DNA of 64,000 nt. Source: Catalinimonas alkaloidigena. Lineage in GTDB: Bacteria; Bacteroidota; Bacteroidia; Cytophagales; Flexibacteraceae. The translations under genes and the position numbers were made by a program. The number at the start of each line of letters is the position of its first letter. Positions within the stretch are counted from its first letter, which is position 1. Positions 1 through 9,793 of this stretch are shown in pieces. Location: positions 124,001 through 188,000 of the forward strand of contig NZ_FNFO01000004.1 of NCBI RefSeq assembly GCF_900100765.1, read 5' to 3'. The notes under the pieces are model-generated. The model worked only from the letters and a program-made list of their open reading frames with translations. It was not told where the DNA came from and did not search any database.

Positions 1-406
1 AGCCGTACACCACGTCGGCGACGCCTTCCAGCATCGGGCGGAGCAGGATGTTGTACTCGCGGGGATCGTACTCCAGGTCGGCGTCCTGAATCAGCACCAC
101 GTCGCCGGTAGCACGCGCAATGCCCGTATGCAGCGCGGCCCCTTTTCCCTGATTTACTTCGTGGCGAAAGTACTGCAGATCCAACTCCGGATGAGCGTCC
201 TGGTAGCGTCGCAGCGCCCCTTCGGTGTCGTCGGAAGAACAGTCGTTGACAACAATTACCTCCTTGCGCAAATCACCGTCCAGCACAACCGCCCGTACTT
301 TGTCCAGAATCAGGTGGATGGTCCGGGCCTCGTTGTAGGCGGGAATGACGATCGAGAGCTTTCGGGGCGGATGTGGCGTTTCAGCCAGCGGGTCAGTTAC
401 ATTCAT
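1..406 (-). CDS. Family 2 glycosyltransferase (partial, C-terminus outside window)
   Basis: The reverse strand reads from an ATG at 406 into a GT-A fold nucleotide-sugar transferase. A short N-terminal tail leads to [12 protein letters not shown], then [13 protein letters not shown], then [12 protein letters not shown] and QDADLEYDP, which carries the DxD-like metal/sugar-nucleotide site. These are the landmark motifs of family 2 glycosyltransferases, closest in style to polyprenyl-phosphate mannosyl/glucosyl transferases (DPM1-like). The family transfers a sugar from UDP- or GDP-sugar to a lipid or glycan acceptor at the cytoplasmic membrane. About 135 residues are present and the reading frame runs off the left edge, so any C-terminal membrane helices cannot be seen. 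Substrate unknown. It is transcribed away from the FtsX gene; 407-623 between them holds no gene. Confidence 0.88.
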   Translation of the reverse strand, partial: MNVTDPLAETPHPPRKLSIVIPAYNEARTIHLILDKVRAVVLDGDLRKEVIVVNDCSSDDTEGALRRYQDAHPELDLQYFRHEVNQGKGAALHTGIARATGDVVLIQDADLEYDPREYNILLRPMLEGVADVVYG

Positions 407-623
407 AGAAGCCGGGCACTTCGGTCGGGTGGTTAACACGTTCCCCAACGAAGATCACTCAAAACGGCGACAAAGGTATAAAGTTGTGCGCAACCGGTGG
501 TAACCCGCTACCATTCCTGCGTTTTGCTTCGTCCTTCCATCCGATTTTGCATCCACTCAGCCGATTTTCAGCGTGTCTTATCCTAAAAAACGGTAAATCA
601 GGGCTTTTTAGCGCCAGCCTCCT

Positions 624-3125
624 ATGTTCAAAAACTATTTCAAAGTCGCGTACCGCAGCCTCGTCCGGCAACGCGGCTATACCCTGATCAACGTCATTGG
701 CCTCGCCGGGGGCATGACCTGCTGCCTGCTGATCTTACTGTTTGTCCGCCATGAGTTGAGTTACGACCGGTTTCAGCCCCGGGCAGAGCGCCTCTACCGC
801 CTCAACTATTCCATCGAAATGCAGGGCAACGAAATCAACATCGCCCGCACGCCCCCCCCTATCGCCCCGGCCATGCAGGAGTACTTTCCGGAAGTAGAGG
901 CTACGGCGCGTATTTTTGTGCGCGCCGCCGGACTTTCGACCACCGACGAGAATCCCAAGCGCTACGAAGAGACCCACTTTGCCTTTGCCGACTCGTCGAT
1001 CACCCGCCTGTTTCACTTCGATTTTGTAGCGGGCAATCCGGAACGCGCTCTGTACGAGCCATTTACCCTCCTGATCTCCGACGAAATGGCGGAAAAGTAT
1101 TTCGGGACGACCGATGCCGTTGGGAAAACGCTGCTGCTCGACGGGCAACACCTGTTCCGCGTCACGGGTGTGATTCGCAGTTATCCGGATAATTCGCACA
1201 TCCACTTTCCGCTGCTGGCCAACTACGAGTCGATGCTGGCTACCCTGCCCGAGGGCGGACGCGACAACCTGGCGCAAAATTGGATCATCTCCCACTCGTT
1301 TACATACGTGCTGTTGCATCCACAGCAATCGTACCGGGCCGTCAACGCAAAAATGCGGGGCTTTCTGGACCAACGCAGCACCGCTCCCCTCAAAGACCAG
1401 CAGACGTTTACGCTGCAACCCCTGCTTGATCTTCACCTCCATGCGCCTGCGTTTCAGGCCGTTTCGGAACCGACCGGCGACATCACCTACGTCTACGTCT
1501 TTATTGCCATTGCATTGGTCACGCTGCTGATCGCCTGCATCAACTTCATCAACCTGACTACCGCCCGCTCGTTGCAACGCGCCCGCGAAGTTGGGATGCG
1601 CAAAGTGCTGGGTGCCGAGCGTACGCAACTGATTGGCCAGTTTTTGGGCGAGTCGCTGCTGCTCAGTTTTCTGTCGTTTTTACTTTCGCTTCTGCTGGTC
1701 CACCTGCTGCTGCCCGAACTCAACGCGCTTACCGATAAGTCACTGACGTTCAGCTACCTGTTGGAGCCTGGTCTTCTCCTCAGTTTTGTAGGCGTCTTCC
1801 TGTTGACCGGGTTGCTGGCGGGCGCTTATCCGGCTTTTGTGATCTCGAACTATCGCCCGGTCGAATCGCTGAAGGGCAATCTGGGCCGGGGCCTGCCGCG
1901 GAGCGTCGCTCCCGAGGCCACGGGGAACGATTTCGGCCAATGGCTGGCGCGGCAGGGGCGTGGCTTTTCGCTGCGGAAGGTGCTGGTGGTGGCGCAGTTT
2001 ACGGCCTCCATTGCGCTGATCGGGTGTGCGTTGGTGGCGTTCCGTCAACTGGAATACCTCCGCAGCCGCCCGCTGGGATTTCAGCAGGAACACGTGTTGC
2101 AACTGCCGCTGTTCGCCAACAGCATCAACAACGTGTTCGGAGGCTTTTCGGCAGAGTTGCGCGAACGGCTGAATTCGTTCGAGGAGAAGATCGCTCACAA
2201 CCCGAACGTGGTGGCGAGCACACTCTCGTCGGACCCGCTGGGAAGCGGAGCCGTGCGCCGGGGGGCTGTTCCCGAGGGATTTACCGCCGAAGACAACCTC
2301 TTTTTTCCCGGTCTTTCGGTCGATTACGATTTTCTGGAGGCGTTCGATTTAGAATTGGTGGCCGGGCGGCGCTTTTCCAAAGAAGCGGGCACCGATCATC
2401 TAGAAGCGTTCATCGTCAATGAAAAAGCGGTAGAAGAGTTTCAGTGGGGCACCCCGGAAGAGGCTATCGGCAAGACGCTGAACCGGGAAGGAAAAGAAGG
2501 CAAAGTGATTGGTGTGGTGAAAGATTTTCATTACGATCCGCTGAGTCAGCCCATTGGGCCTTTTATTTTCGACGTAACGCCCTCCATTTTCACGACCCTC
2601 TCCATCCGCATCAAACCCGACGACGTGCCCGCCACCCTTCAGTTTCTGGAAAGCGAGTGGAATGACTTCTTCCCGCAGAAAACATTCGTCTACGAATTTC
2701 TGGATGACTCCATTGCGCGGCTCTACGATACCCAGCAACGCCTGGGACGCATCATCGGCACCTTCGCGTTTCTGGCCATCTTCATTTCGGCGATGGGGCT
2801 GCTGGGCATGGCGTCGTACCTGACGCTGCTACGCAGGAAAGAGATCGGCGTACGCAAAGTGCTGGGGGCGTCGGTTTCGGGCATTGTGCTGATGCTGGCC
2901 CGCGATTTTACGGGTCCGATCCTGGTGGCACTGGTACTGGCGCTTCCGCTTTCGTGGTGGGCGACCGACCGCTGGTTACAGGACTTCGCCTACCACATCG
3001 ACCAGACCTGGCTCTTTCTGGTGGTCAGCGGCGTAGTGGCCCTTCTGGTCGCCTGGCTTACCGTGAGTCTGCAATCCATCCGGGCGGCCACGGCCAATCC
3101 GGTCGATAGTCTGCGCAACGAATAA
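624..3125 (+). CDS. FtsX/MacB-type ABC transporter permease
   Basis: 833-residue inner-membrane permease of the large Bacteroidota MacB_PCD/FtsX family. An N-terminal cytoplasmic stretch (FKNYFKVAYRSLVRQRGYT) precedes TM1. A large periplasmic domain (about 45-285) follows, then three TM helices with the RSLQRAREVGMRKVLGAERTQL coupling segment near 330. A second signal-anchor-like helix lies near 450, then a second periplasmic domain and a C-terminal three-helix bundle with the repeated coupling motif (LLRRKEIGVRKVLGAS near 745). This duplicated arrangement is typical of permeases working with a LolD-like ATPase in lipoprotein, peptide or antibiotic transport or signalling. No ATPase gene is adjacent, so the partner is elsewhere and the substrate is unknown. 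The start is the first ATG of the frame and gives an expected N-terminus. Confidence 0.93.
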   Translation: MFKNYFKVAYRSLVRQRGYTLINVIGLAGGMTCCLLILLFVRHELSYDRFQPRAERLYRLNYSIEMQGNEINIARTPPPIAPAMQEYFPEVEATARIFVRAAGLSTTDENPKRYEETHFAFADSSITRLFHFDFVAGNPERALYEPFTLLISDEMAEKYFGTTDAVGKTLLLDGQHLFRVTGVIRSYPDNSHIHFPLLANYESMLATLPEGGRDNLAQNWIISHSFTYVLLHPQQSYRAVNAKMRGFLDQRSTAPLKDQQTFTLQPLLDLHLHAPAFQAVSEPTGDITYVYVFIAIALVTLLIACINFINLTTARSLQRAREVGMRKVLGAERTQLIGQFLGESLLLSFLSFLLSLLLVHLLLPELNALTDKSLTFSYLLEPGLLLSFVGVFLLTGLLAGAYPAFVISNYRPVESLKGNLGRGLPRSVAPEATGNDFGQWLARQGRGFSLRKVLVVAQFTASIALIGCALVAFRQLEYLRSRPLGFQQEHVLQLPLFANSINNVFGGFSAELRERLNSFEEKIAHNPNVVASTLSSDPLGSGAVRRGAVPEGFTAEDNLFFPGLSVDYDFLEAFDLELVAGRRFSKEAGTDHLEAFIVNEKAVEEFQWGTPEEAIGKTLNREGKEGKVIGVVKDFHYDPLSQPIGPFIFDVTPSIFTTLSIRIKPDDVPATLQFLESEWNDFFPQKTFVYEFLDDSIARLYDTQQRLGRIIGTFAFLAIFISAMGLLGMASYLTLLRRKEIGVRKVLGASVSGIVLMLARDFTGPILVALVLALPLSWWATDRWLQDFAYHIDQTWLFLVVSGVVALLVAWLTVSLQSIRAATANPVDSLRNE

Positions 3126-3145
3126 AAGGAGATTGGGGAGGTTGG

Positions 3146-3553
3146 TCAGTAGCGACTTTGCTTTCGCAACAGTGCGTACGCCAGCCAGATCATCACGATT
3201 CGCGGCAGGTTTTTCCCCAGAATCTCGGCGGAAGAAGTCTGTTGCACAAACCCCACGATCAGCATCAAGCCCCCGAACAACGTAAACAGAAGCGTCAGCG
3301 CCAACCCGGCGAATTTCTTATGGTTGGGAGCCGCTTCCATGCCGGCCAGGAGGAATGCATACGCGCCCACACCCGACTGGATGAACGCGCGGGAGTAGGC
3401 CGAGGCGTCGGTAAAGAGCAGATACGCACCCCACACCGCCACTTCTGCCGCGACCGCCGCTACGACGGCTGCCGGCAGAACGGCCATCCAGCGGGCTTTG
3501 TATTCCAGACGATGCCGTCGTTCCTGATTGGTCGGTGGGGGGTGGGTATCCAT
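3146..3553 (-). CDS. Hypothetical four-helix membrane protein
   Basis: About 135 residues from the ATG at 3553; a TTG four codons upstream is possible but less likely. A short charged N-terminus (NQERRHRLEYKARW) is followed by four hydrophobic segments: an Ala/Val-rich helix at about 25-47, then roughly 60-75, 85-105 and 115-130. The tail is positively charged (LLRKQSRY). No catalytic motif is visible. It is convergent with the FtsX permease gene and divergent from the LacI gene. I do not recognise a family. Confidence 0.65.
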   Translation of the reverse strand: MDTHPPPTNQERRHRLEYKARWMAVLPAAVVAAVAAEVAVWGAYLLFTDASAYSRAFIQSGVGAYAFLLAGMEAAPNHKKFAGLALTLLFTLFGGLMLIVGFVQQTSSAEILGKNLPRIVMIWLAYALLRKQSRY

Positions 3554-3773
3554 GTCGCTCAACAAGATAAAGAAATACGCTATACGCCGCCACTCCGTAG
3601 CACACTTACACTCAGCACGTTACCGCGTGGGGGGCGCGGCTGTCTCCGGAATCAGGAACACGCGCACACCAGAAAAATGAGCATATTACACGCCATTGGC
3701 TCACTGCAGAGGCGGAGCGTTCGGTTGGCACGTCCCCCCTAATGCCCATTGCCTTGTAACTTACGCGCTACTC

Positions 3774-4805
3774 ATGGGGAAGAAAGAAACTACCATTTAC
3801 GACATCGCCCGGCAACTCAACCTCTCTCCTGCCACGGTCAGCCGAGCCTTGCACGATCATCCGGCCATCAATCGCAACACCAAGGTTTTGATCACGCAGA
3901 AAGCCAAGGAGATGGGCTACCGGACCAACACGTTTGCCCGTAACCTGCGCCGCCAGCGCACCAACACCCTGGGTGTTATTGTTCCCCGGCTGAACAGTTA
4001 CTTTATGTCGACCGTGCTGGCCGGTATGGAGAAAGTAGCCAACGAGGCAGCCTATAACCTCATCATCACGCAGTCGCTGGAATCAGCACAAAAAGAAATC
4101 GCCAACGCCAAAACGCTCTTTAACAGCCGCGTAGACGGGTTGCTGGTGTCGCTGGCTTACGATACGGAAGAGACCGAACATTTTGAGACGTATGTAAAAA
4201 AAGGCATTCCGCTGCTGTTTTTCGACCGCGTGCTGGCACACAAGCAATGCACGAGCATCGTCATCAACAACGAAGAGGCAGCATTTGAGGCGGTGACCCA
4301 CCTGATAGCGCAAGGGTGTCGGCGGGTTGCGCACCTGACCGGCGATTTGCGGCGGAACGTCTACGCAGAGCGGCTGGCCGGCTACCGACGCGCCCTGACT
4401 GCACACGGCCTGCCTTACGACGAAACGCTGGTACGCACCACAGACCTTAGCCCGGAAGCCGGCACCGAAGCTGCCGCATGGCTGCAACACCTGGCGCCGA
4501 TGCCTGACGGCGTGTTTGTCGCCAACGATTCGTGTGCGGTGAGTTGTATCATCGCGCTTAAACAAGCTGGCGTGCAAATTCCGGAACAGATCGCCTTTGC
4601 CGGTTTCAACAACGATCCCGTCTCGCGCGTTGTGGAGCCCAACCTGACGACGGTGCACTACCCTGGTCAGCAAATGGGCGAAATCGCCGTCAAAACGCTG
4701 ATCAACCACCTGAACGGCAAAGAAAGTCTGGATGCCACCAACACCATCATTCTCCGTTCGGAGCTCATCGCTCGCGCCTCTTCCTGCCGCGGAAAATCCT
4801 TGTGA
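3774..4805 (+). CDS. LacI-family transcriptional regulator
   Basis: 343 residues from ATG 3774 (MGKKETTIYDIA). An upstream in-frame ATG at 3696 would add 26 non-homologous residues and was not used. The N-terminal LacI helix-turn-helix is clear: TIYDIARQLNLSPATVSRAL then a hinge ending RTNTFARNLRRQ. A periplasmic-binding-protein-like sensor domain follows (LGVIVPRL, SRVDGLLVSLAYD, LLFFDRV, HLTGDLRRNVYAERLAGYRRAL, DGVFVANDSCAV, IAFAGFNNDPVSRVVEPNLTTV). Family members bind a sugar or sugar phosphate and repress or activate sugar-use genes. A GH10 xylanase lies 95 nt downstream on the same strand, so a plant-polysaccharide-derived ligand is a reasonable inference. Confidence 0.93.
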   Translation: MGKKETTIYDIARQLNLSPATVSRALHDHPAINRNTKVLITQKAKEMGYRTNTFARNLRRQRTNTLGVIVPRLNSYFMSTVLAGMEKVANEAAYNLIITQSLESAQKEIANAKTLFNSRVDGLLVSLAYDTEETEHFETYVKKGIPLLFFDRVLAHKQCTSIVINNEEAAFEAVTHLIAQGCRRVAHLTGDLRRNVYAERLAGYRRALTAHGLPYDETLVRTTDLSPEAGTEAAAWLQHLAPMPDGVFVANDSCAVSCIIALKQAGVQIPEQIAFAGFNNDPVSRVVEPNLTTVHYPGQQMGEIAVKTLINHLNGKESLDATNTIILRSELIARASSCRGKSL

Positions 4806-4845
4806 AGCGCATCGTGCGGTAGCCCAATCGCCTCTTTGCAACCGA

Positions 4846-4876
4846 TTGCATCAGCCGTGAGGTTTCTGTACTTTCG
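4846..4876 (+). promoter_or_regulatory. Candidate Bacteroidota promoter for the GH10 gene
   Basis: TTG at 4846-4848 is separated by 20 nt from TACTTTCG at 4869-4876, close to the Bacteroidota -33 TTTG / -7 TAnnTTTG arrangement. The GH10 ATG is about 24 nt downstream, fitting a short leader. Pattern match by eye only. Confidence 0.42.
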
Positions 4877-4899
4877 TGCCTCATCACCTCACGCTCTCC

Positions 4900-6036
4900 A
4901 TGTCGACCTACTTCCCGAATCGGTTTTACCGTACGTTACTTTCTGGCTCGCTGGTAATAGCCGCCGGGCTTGCCCTGCAAAGCTGCGGCTCTCCATCCAC
5001 GTCTACTTCTGCGGAAGCGGACTCTACCGCCGCAGTCCAGGGCCTTAAAGACTATTACAAAGATTACTTCCCCATCGGAGTGGCTGTAGCGCCCCGCTCA
5101 TTGCAGGGCGATCAGGCAGAGCTGATTCTGCAGCAATTCAACAGCCTCACGCCCGAAAACGCCATGAAAATGGGGCCGATCCACCCGGAACCCGACCGGT
5201 ATTTCTGGGACGATGCCGACGCCATTGTGCAGTTTGCACAGGAACATGGGTTGAAAGTGCGCGGGCACAACCTGTGCTGGCACGAGCAGACGCCGCCCTG
5301 GTTATTTACCGATGCGCAGGGCGATACGGTCACAAAAGAAGTGCTGCTGCAACGCCTGAAAGACCACATCGACGCCGTGGTGACGCGCTACAAAGGAAAA
5401 ATTTACGCCTGGGATGTGGTGAATGAAGCCATTGCCGACGACAGCACGCAACTGCTGCGCAACTCGGCGTGGTACCAGATCTGCGGAGAAGAGTTCATCA
5501 CCAAAGCCTTCGAGTGGGCGCACGAAGCGGACCCCGATGCACAGCTTTACTACAACGATTACAACACCGAACGCCCCGAAAAGCGGGAGCGAATTTACCA
5601 GTTGCTTAAAAAACTGGTGGATGCCGGCGTGCCGATTCACGGCGTGGGGCTACAGGGGCACTGGTCGATCTACGAACCGACCGCCGCGGAGCTGCGCACC
5701 GCTATCGAGCGTTTCTCGTCGCTGGGCTTGGATGTGCAGGTGACGGAGCTTGATGTGTCGGTTTATCCCTGGGAAAAGTTCCGGCGTCCGCTGCGCGAGG
5801 GTGAATCCGATGCCTTCACGGCCGAACGGGAGCAACAGCAATTGGAACAGTACAAACAGGTGTTCGCGATTTTTCGGGAGCACAAAGATGTCTTGACCAG
5901 CGTCACGTTCTGGAATATCTCCGACCGCTACAGTTGGCTCGACCATTATCCGGTCGAAGGGCGAAAAAATTATCCGTTGCTGTTCGACGAAAACCTGAAA
6001 CCGAAAAAAGCCTATTGGGAAGTGGTCAAGTTCTGA
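4900..6036 (+). CDS. GH10 endo-1,4-beta-xylanase, lipoprotein
   Basis: Secreted glycoside hydrolase family 10 enzyme that cuts xylan backbones with retention. Start chosen at ATG 4900 because it gives a compact lipoprotein signal: basic N-terminus, hydrophobic core and lipobox ALQSC with Cys29. An upstream ATG at 4876 lies inside the promoter-like box. GH10 landmarks are in order: NSLTPENAMKMG, VRGHNLCWHEQTPPW, AWDVVNEAI with acid/base Glu at about 176, YYNDYNTE, GVGLQGHW, and QVTELDVS with nucleophile Glu at about 283. SVTFWNISDRYSW and the usual C-terminal LFDENLKPKKAYWEV follow. Length (378 aa) is a single catalytic domain with no carbohydrate-binding module. Probably surface- or periplasm-anchored. 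The LacI gene just upstream is a likely regulator. Confidence 0.95.
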   Translation: MSTYFPNRFYRTLLSGSLVIAAGLALQSCGSPSTSTSAEADSTAAVQGLKDYYKDYFPIGVAVAPRSLQGDQAELILQQFNSLTPENAMKMGPIHPEPDRYFWDDADAIVQFAQEHGLKVRGHNLCWHEQTPPWLFTDAQGDTVTKEVLLQRLKDHIDAVVTRYKGKIYAWDVVNEAIADDSTQLLRNSAWYQICGEEFITKAFEWAHEADPDAQLYYNDYNTERPEKRERIYQLLKKLVDAGVPIHGVGLQGHWSIYEPTAAELRTAIERFSSLGLDVQVTELDVSVYPWEKFRRPLREGESDAFTAEREQQQLEQYKQVFAIFREHKDVLTSVTFWNISDRYSWLDHYPVEGRKNYPLLFDENLKPKKAYWEVVKF

Positions 6037-6078
6037 CGTCTTCCCAACAGGCTTTCTGGTGCAGCAAGGCCCCGGTCG

Positions 6079-8097
6079 CTACGCAGTTTTAGTCTCCGAC
6101 GGTGCCAGATTGGGCAACGTGATGACGAACTCAGTGCCCACATTGGGCTGTGATTTGATCTGCACCGTTCCACCCAACTTTTCGACCGTTTCTTTAACGA
6201 TGTACAGACCCAGCCCTGAGCCGGGCTTGTGATCGGTAGCCCGGTAAAACATCCGGAAGACTTTATCGAGGTGCTCGGGGTGGATGCCGATGCCGTTGTC
6301 GCGAACGCACAGTACGGCTTTTTCGGCCTCCACGCGGGCAGACAATTGTAGATACGAGTGCTCCTGCCGTGGATTCATGTAGCGCAATGCATTCGCTACC
6401 AAATTGTTGAGCACCACATTCAGCCGCTGCGGGTCGGTCCGGAAAATCACGCCCGCTTCGGCTTCTACGCGGACTTCGGAACATACCAGCTTAAACTCGG
6501 GGGTGTGGTTGAGTGTCAGCAGCGTTTCTTCGTACATCTCCTGAAAATCCACTTCTTTCGGTTGCAGCGACAGGCGCGTGTTGCGCGAATAGTCGAGAAT
6601 ATCGCGGATAAAATGGTCCTGTTTCTGTAGACTCTGTTCGGCTAGCTGGGTATAGTGCTGAATGACATCCAGGTCCGTTTCGTTTTTGATGAGGTGAATC
6701 AGACCCAGAATGGACGAAATCGGGGCACGCAGATCGTGAGAAACGCGATAGACAAAATTGTCAAGTTCCTGGTTAGCCTTCGTCAGTTCGGTATTGCGTT
6801 CCTGCAAGGCTTCTTCGGCCATTTTATGCTCGGTAATGTCGCTCAGCGTTCCGATCAGGCGCAGCGGCTCTCCGTTACTTTTCCAGGCCACCACTTTCCC
6901 TCGTGTCAGCATCCAGCGGATGGTGCCATCTTTCGCCCGCACCTGCAGGATTTTCATCAATCCCCTCTCCTGCTTAGGATTCCACGACGAGGTGAACCGC
7001 TCCACCTCGACAGGCGTGCTCGGCAGAATGCGCGCCAGCCAATCGGTTAGCGCATCGCCTAACTCGTGCTCTTCGAAGCCGAGCATGCGTTTGCATTGCC
7101 GGGACGTAAAGACCGTTTCGGAGCCTACCGTCCAGTCCCACACCCCGTCTCCCGCACCTTCGAGGGCAAATTGCCACCGTTCTTCGCTCTCTTGCAGGGC
7201 CATCAGCGTAGCTACCTGATCGGAAACGTCTTGTTTGATGCCCACCATCCGAACGGCCCGCCCAGCCTCGTTGCGAATTACTTCACAGATGTTGCGGACA
7301 TAAAATACCTTACCCGTCTGTTGATGTACGCATCGGAATTCGCAATCGAACTTATTTTCTACGCCCAGTTTGGTCCGAAAGCACAGTTGTTGTGCGCCTA
7401 CATCCTCCTGGTGAATCAGCTTCCAGAAATCGTCCAACGGATAAGAGGTCGCCGGTGGCAGCCCGAAAAGCTTTTGGAACGGTTCCGATGCAAACCAGCG
7501 ATGGTTGACCAGATCGATCTCGTACACGCCCAGATTCCCAATGAGCTGGGCCTGATCGAGCGTGCGGTGGAGGCGCTGGTTTTTGCTACGCAACTCCAGG
7601 AGGTTCATCACCTGCTTGGCCATCACTTCCAGCGCAAACTGATGTTCTGCGCACAACTCGCGCACGTGATGGTCGAGTACACACAGACTGCCAATCAGAT
7701 GCCCCCCCGGAGTAATCAGGGGAACGCCGGCGTAAAACCGGAAGGGAGACTCGCAGGCAATATCGCGGTAAGGTTGGCAGGCCTGGATATCCGGCACGGC
7801 AACCACGCCTCGGGTCTCCTGAGAGCCAATCATGTAGGCGTTCAAGGCGTTGGCGCAAATGGCTTCGTCGGACTGTAACCCGACTTTGGCTTTGATCCAG
7901 TTGCGGTTGCGGTCAAAGAAGGCGAGCATCGCTACTGGAGTTCGAAATGTCTGAGCCAGTAACGTTACAATTTGATCAAAGTCGGTTTCTTCGGGCGTGT
8001 CGAGAATCTGGAAACTGCGTAAGGCTTGTACTCGCTTCTCTTCGTCGGTTGATGATCTTACGGGAGGAATCCACTCTAGTACTGACGTAGCACTCAT
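6079..8097 (-). CDS. GAF/PAS sensor histidine kinase
   Basis: 672-residue hybrid-free histidine kinase without obvious membrane helices, so probably cytoplasmic. A GAF-type domain (about 25-170; LRSFQILDTPEETDFDQIV, VPLITPGGHLIGSLCVLD) is followed by two PAS/PAC units (about 185-300 and 305-430; each ends in a PAC-like segment such as VRMVGIKQDVSDQ and LRLIGTLSDITEHK). A linker helix leads to HisKA with VSHDLRAPISSILG (phospho-acceptor His about 454). The HATPase_c domain has N, G1 and G2 boxes (NVVLNNLVANAL, VRDNGIGIHPEHLDKVFRMF, GSGLGLYIVKETVEKLGG). Such kinases are common in Cytophagales and usually act with a separate response regulator; none is adjacent. Signal unknown. Confidence 0.93.
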   Translation of the reverse strand: MSATSVLEWIPPVRSSTDEEKRVQALRSFQILDTPEETDFDQIVTLLAQTFRTPVAMLAFFDRNRNWIKAKVGLQSDEAICANALNAYMIGSQETRGVVAVPDIQACQPYRDIACESPFRFYAGVPLITPGGHLIGSLCVLDHHVRELCAEHQFALEVMAKQVMNLLELRSKNQRLHRTLDQAQLIGNLGVYEIDLVNHRWFASEPFQKLFGLPPATSYPLDDFWKLIHQEDVGAQQLCFRTKLGVENKFDCEFRCVHQQTGKVFYVRNICEVIRNEAGRAVRMVGIKQDVSDQVATLMALQESEERWQFALEGAGDGVWDWTVGSETVFTSRQCKRMLGFEEHELGDALTDWLARILPSTPVEVERFTSSWNPKQERGLMKILQVRAKDGTIRWMLTRGKVVAWKSNGEPLRLIGTLSDITEHKMAEEALQERNTELTKANQELDNFVYRVSHDLRAPISSILGLIHLIKNETDLDVIQHYTQLAEQSLQKQDHFIRDILDYSRNTRLSLQPKEVDFQEMYEETLLTLNHTPEFKLVCSEVRVEAEAGVIFRTDPQRLNVVLNNLVANALRYMNPRQEHSYLQLSARVEAEKAVLCVRDNGIGIHPEHLDKVFRMFYRATDHKPGSGLGLYIVKETVEKLGGTVQIKSQPNVGTEFVITLPNLAPSETKTA

Positions 8098-8169
8098 ACT
8101 TGGGTAATGCTTGATTACTGTTTAGGCCGAGTAGCAAGCATTGCCACTCTCCTTATTTCTAAAAGCAAT

Positions 8170-8177
8170 CAAAGATA
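8170..8177 (-). promoter_or_regulatory. Candidate -7 box of the GAF/PAS kinase gene
   Basis: On the minus strand this reads TATCTTTG, a perfect TAnnTTTG box, 73 nt before the kinase start at 8097. No convincing -33 TTTG is seen. It sits in a conspicuously AT-rich stretch (about 8155-8215). The rest of the 322-nt gap 8098-8419 shows no gene, RNA or repeat I can support. Confidence 0.38.
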
Positions 8178-8419
8178 AAATATAAAATTATTGTTATTAA
8201 TTTTGATATTACGACGAAGTGACGCATGTAAGGAAGTCTATCCGCAAAGTGATAAATCTGGTAAGTCGCTGACCCTCAAAAAGCTGATTTTGCTTCACGA
8301 AGAGTCTTTCGCCACTCTGCCCTCCCCTTACGCCCTTTCGCCTCGGTATTTTTACTACGTTTCCTTACCCTTACCTACAGAAACGAAGCGGGTATCCTTC
8401 CAAAAAAGTGCGCGCTGCC

Positions 8420-9793
8420 CTACTCAAATAGGTGGGCCAGCATCAGGTCATGGACTGACGTGGGCTCTACGTGATCCTGGGTCAGCAAGTCCTTGCGAGG
8501 GCTGATCAACAAGGGGCGGTGCTCACGAGCTTCCTCCAGCCGCCCGTGCGAGCCGTGAATCAGCGTAGCGTCCAGCGGGGTTACGTCCATCAGCACCCGG
8601 AAACCCAACTTGCGACGCAGGAGCTTGCTGCCGACGGTCAACATCAAATTGCGAATGGCCGGATCGGGCACCATTTCGACGGGGTCGTAGCCCGGCTTCC
8701 GGTGAATATCGACCGTGCGGGCGTAGTCGGGAGCCTTGGCGTCGTCGAGCCAATAATAATAGGTGAACCACGAATCTTTGTCGGCTACGGCAACCAACTC
8801 GCCGGCCCGCGCATGGTCCAGGTGATACTTTTTCTTCCCGGCTTCGTCAAGGACCAGTTCGATGCCTTCAGTCTTCTCCAAAAGTGCCCGAACGGCCGGC
8901 AGGTCGGCAGGATTGTTTACGTAGACGTGCGCCAGTTGATGGTCGGCCATGGCAAACGCACGGCTGGCCCCGGCATCCAACTGCTCCAGGCCTTGCTCCA
9001 CCTTGACGGTGATGTACTTGTGCTCCCGCAACAGCCGGTTGATGTGAATGGGGCGAGACACGGTGGTGATGCCATACTCTGACAGCACGATGCACTGCGC
9101 ACCACGCGCCTCATAGAACTGAATGAGATCGGCACAAACCCTATCGATTTCTTTCAGATCGGGCGTAATGCGCGTCCAATCCAACCCATGACGCTGCATG
9201 TTGTAGTCGAGGTGCGGCAGGTAAATCAGCGTGAGCGTCGGGGCATGCCACTCTTCCACCCGCTTGGCCGACTCGGCGATCCACTCGCTGCACTCGATGC
9301 TGGTATTAGGCCCCCAGAATTTAAACAGTGGAAATTGACCGAGTTCCTGTTGCAGGCGGTCGCGCAACTCCATCGGCTGCGTATAGCAATCGGGCAGTTT
9401 GCGACCATCGGCCGGGTACATGGGCCGTGGCGTCACCGAATAGTCGACGGTAGAGTACATGTTATACCACCAGAACAGATTGGCACAGGTAAACTCGGGG
9501 TTCCGCTCGCGGGCATGGTCCCATACTTTGGGCGCTTCCACCAACTTGTTCGACTGACGCCAGAGTTTTATTTCGCACTCGTCCCGAAAGTACCACCCGT
9601 TCGCCACGATGCCGTGTTCGCTGGGCCATTTGCCCGTCAGGTACGTAGCCTGCGTGGAGCAGGTCACCGCCGGCAGCACCGGCCCGACCGAGACTTCTTT
9701 TCCCTGCTCCCGCCACTGTTTCAGAAAGGGCGTGTGTTCGCCGATGAGGCCGGGCGTCAACCCCACAACGTTCAGTACAACGGTTTTTTTCAT
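8420..9793 (-). CDS. Alkaline-phosphatase-fold phosphodiesterase/nucleotide pyrophosphatase of the ebo cluster
   Basis: 457 residues from ATG 9793 (MKKTVVLNVVGLTPGLIG); the longer frame start adds an unlikely N-terminus. It belongs to the type I phosphodiesterase/nucleotide pyrophosphatase branch of the alkaline phosphatase superfamily. TCSTQATYLTGKWPSEHGIVANGW holds the nucleophile Thr region, LPHLDYNMQRHG and LSEYGIT follow, and DHQLAHVYV and HGSHG supply metal ligands. No signal peptide, so it is predicted cytoplasmic, which is unusual for the superfamily but matches ebo-cluster relatives. It is the last gene of a minus-strand run after EboE and EboD, in the position usually taken by an alkaline-phosphatase-family gene in Bacteroidota ebo clusters. 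Substrate unknown. Confidence 0.85.
   Translation of the reverse strand: MKKTVVLNVVGLTPGLIGEHTPFLKQWREQGKEVSVGPVLPAVTCSTQATYLTGKWPSEHGIVANGWYFRDECEIKLWRQSNKLVEAPKVWDHARERNPEFTCANLFWWYNMYSTVDYSVTPRPMYPADGRKLPDCYTQPMELRDRLQQELGQFPLFKFWGPNTSIECSEWIAESAKRVEEWHAPTLTLIYLPHLDYNMQRHGLDWTRITPDLKEIDRVCADLIQFYEARGAQCIVLSEYGITTVSRPIHINRLLREHKYITVKVEQGLEQLDAGASRAFAMADHQLAHVYVNNPADLPAVRALLEKTEGIELVLDEAGKKKYHLDHARAGELVAVADKDSWFTYYYWLDDAKAPDYARTVDIHRKPGYDPVEMVPDPAIRNLMLTVGSKLLRRKLGFRVLMDVTPLDATLIHGSHGRLEEAREHRPLLISPRKDLLTQDHVEPTSVHDLMLAHLFE

Noticed and set aside
735-1628. Antisense 297-codon frame within the FtsX permease gene
   Set aside because: No recognisable features, and the sense strand encodes a full permease.
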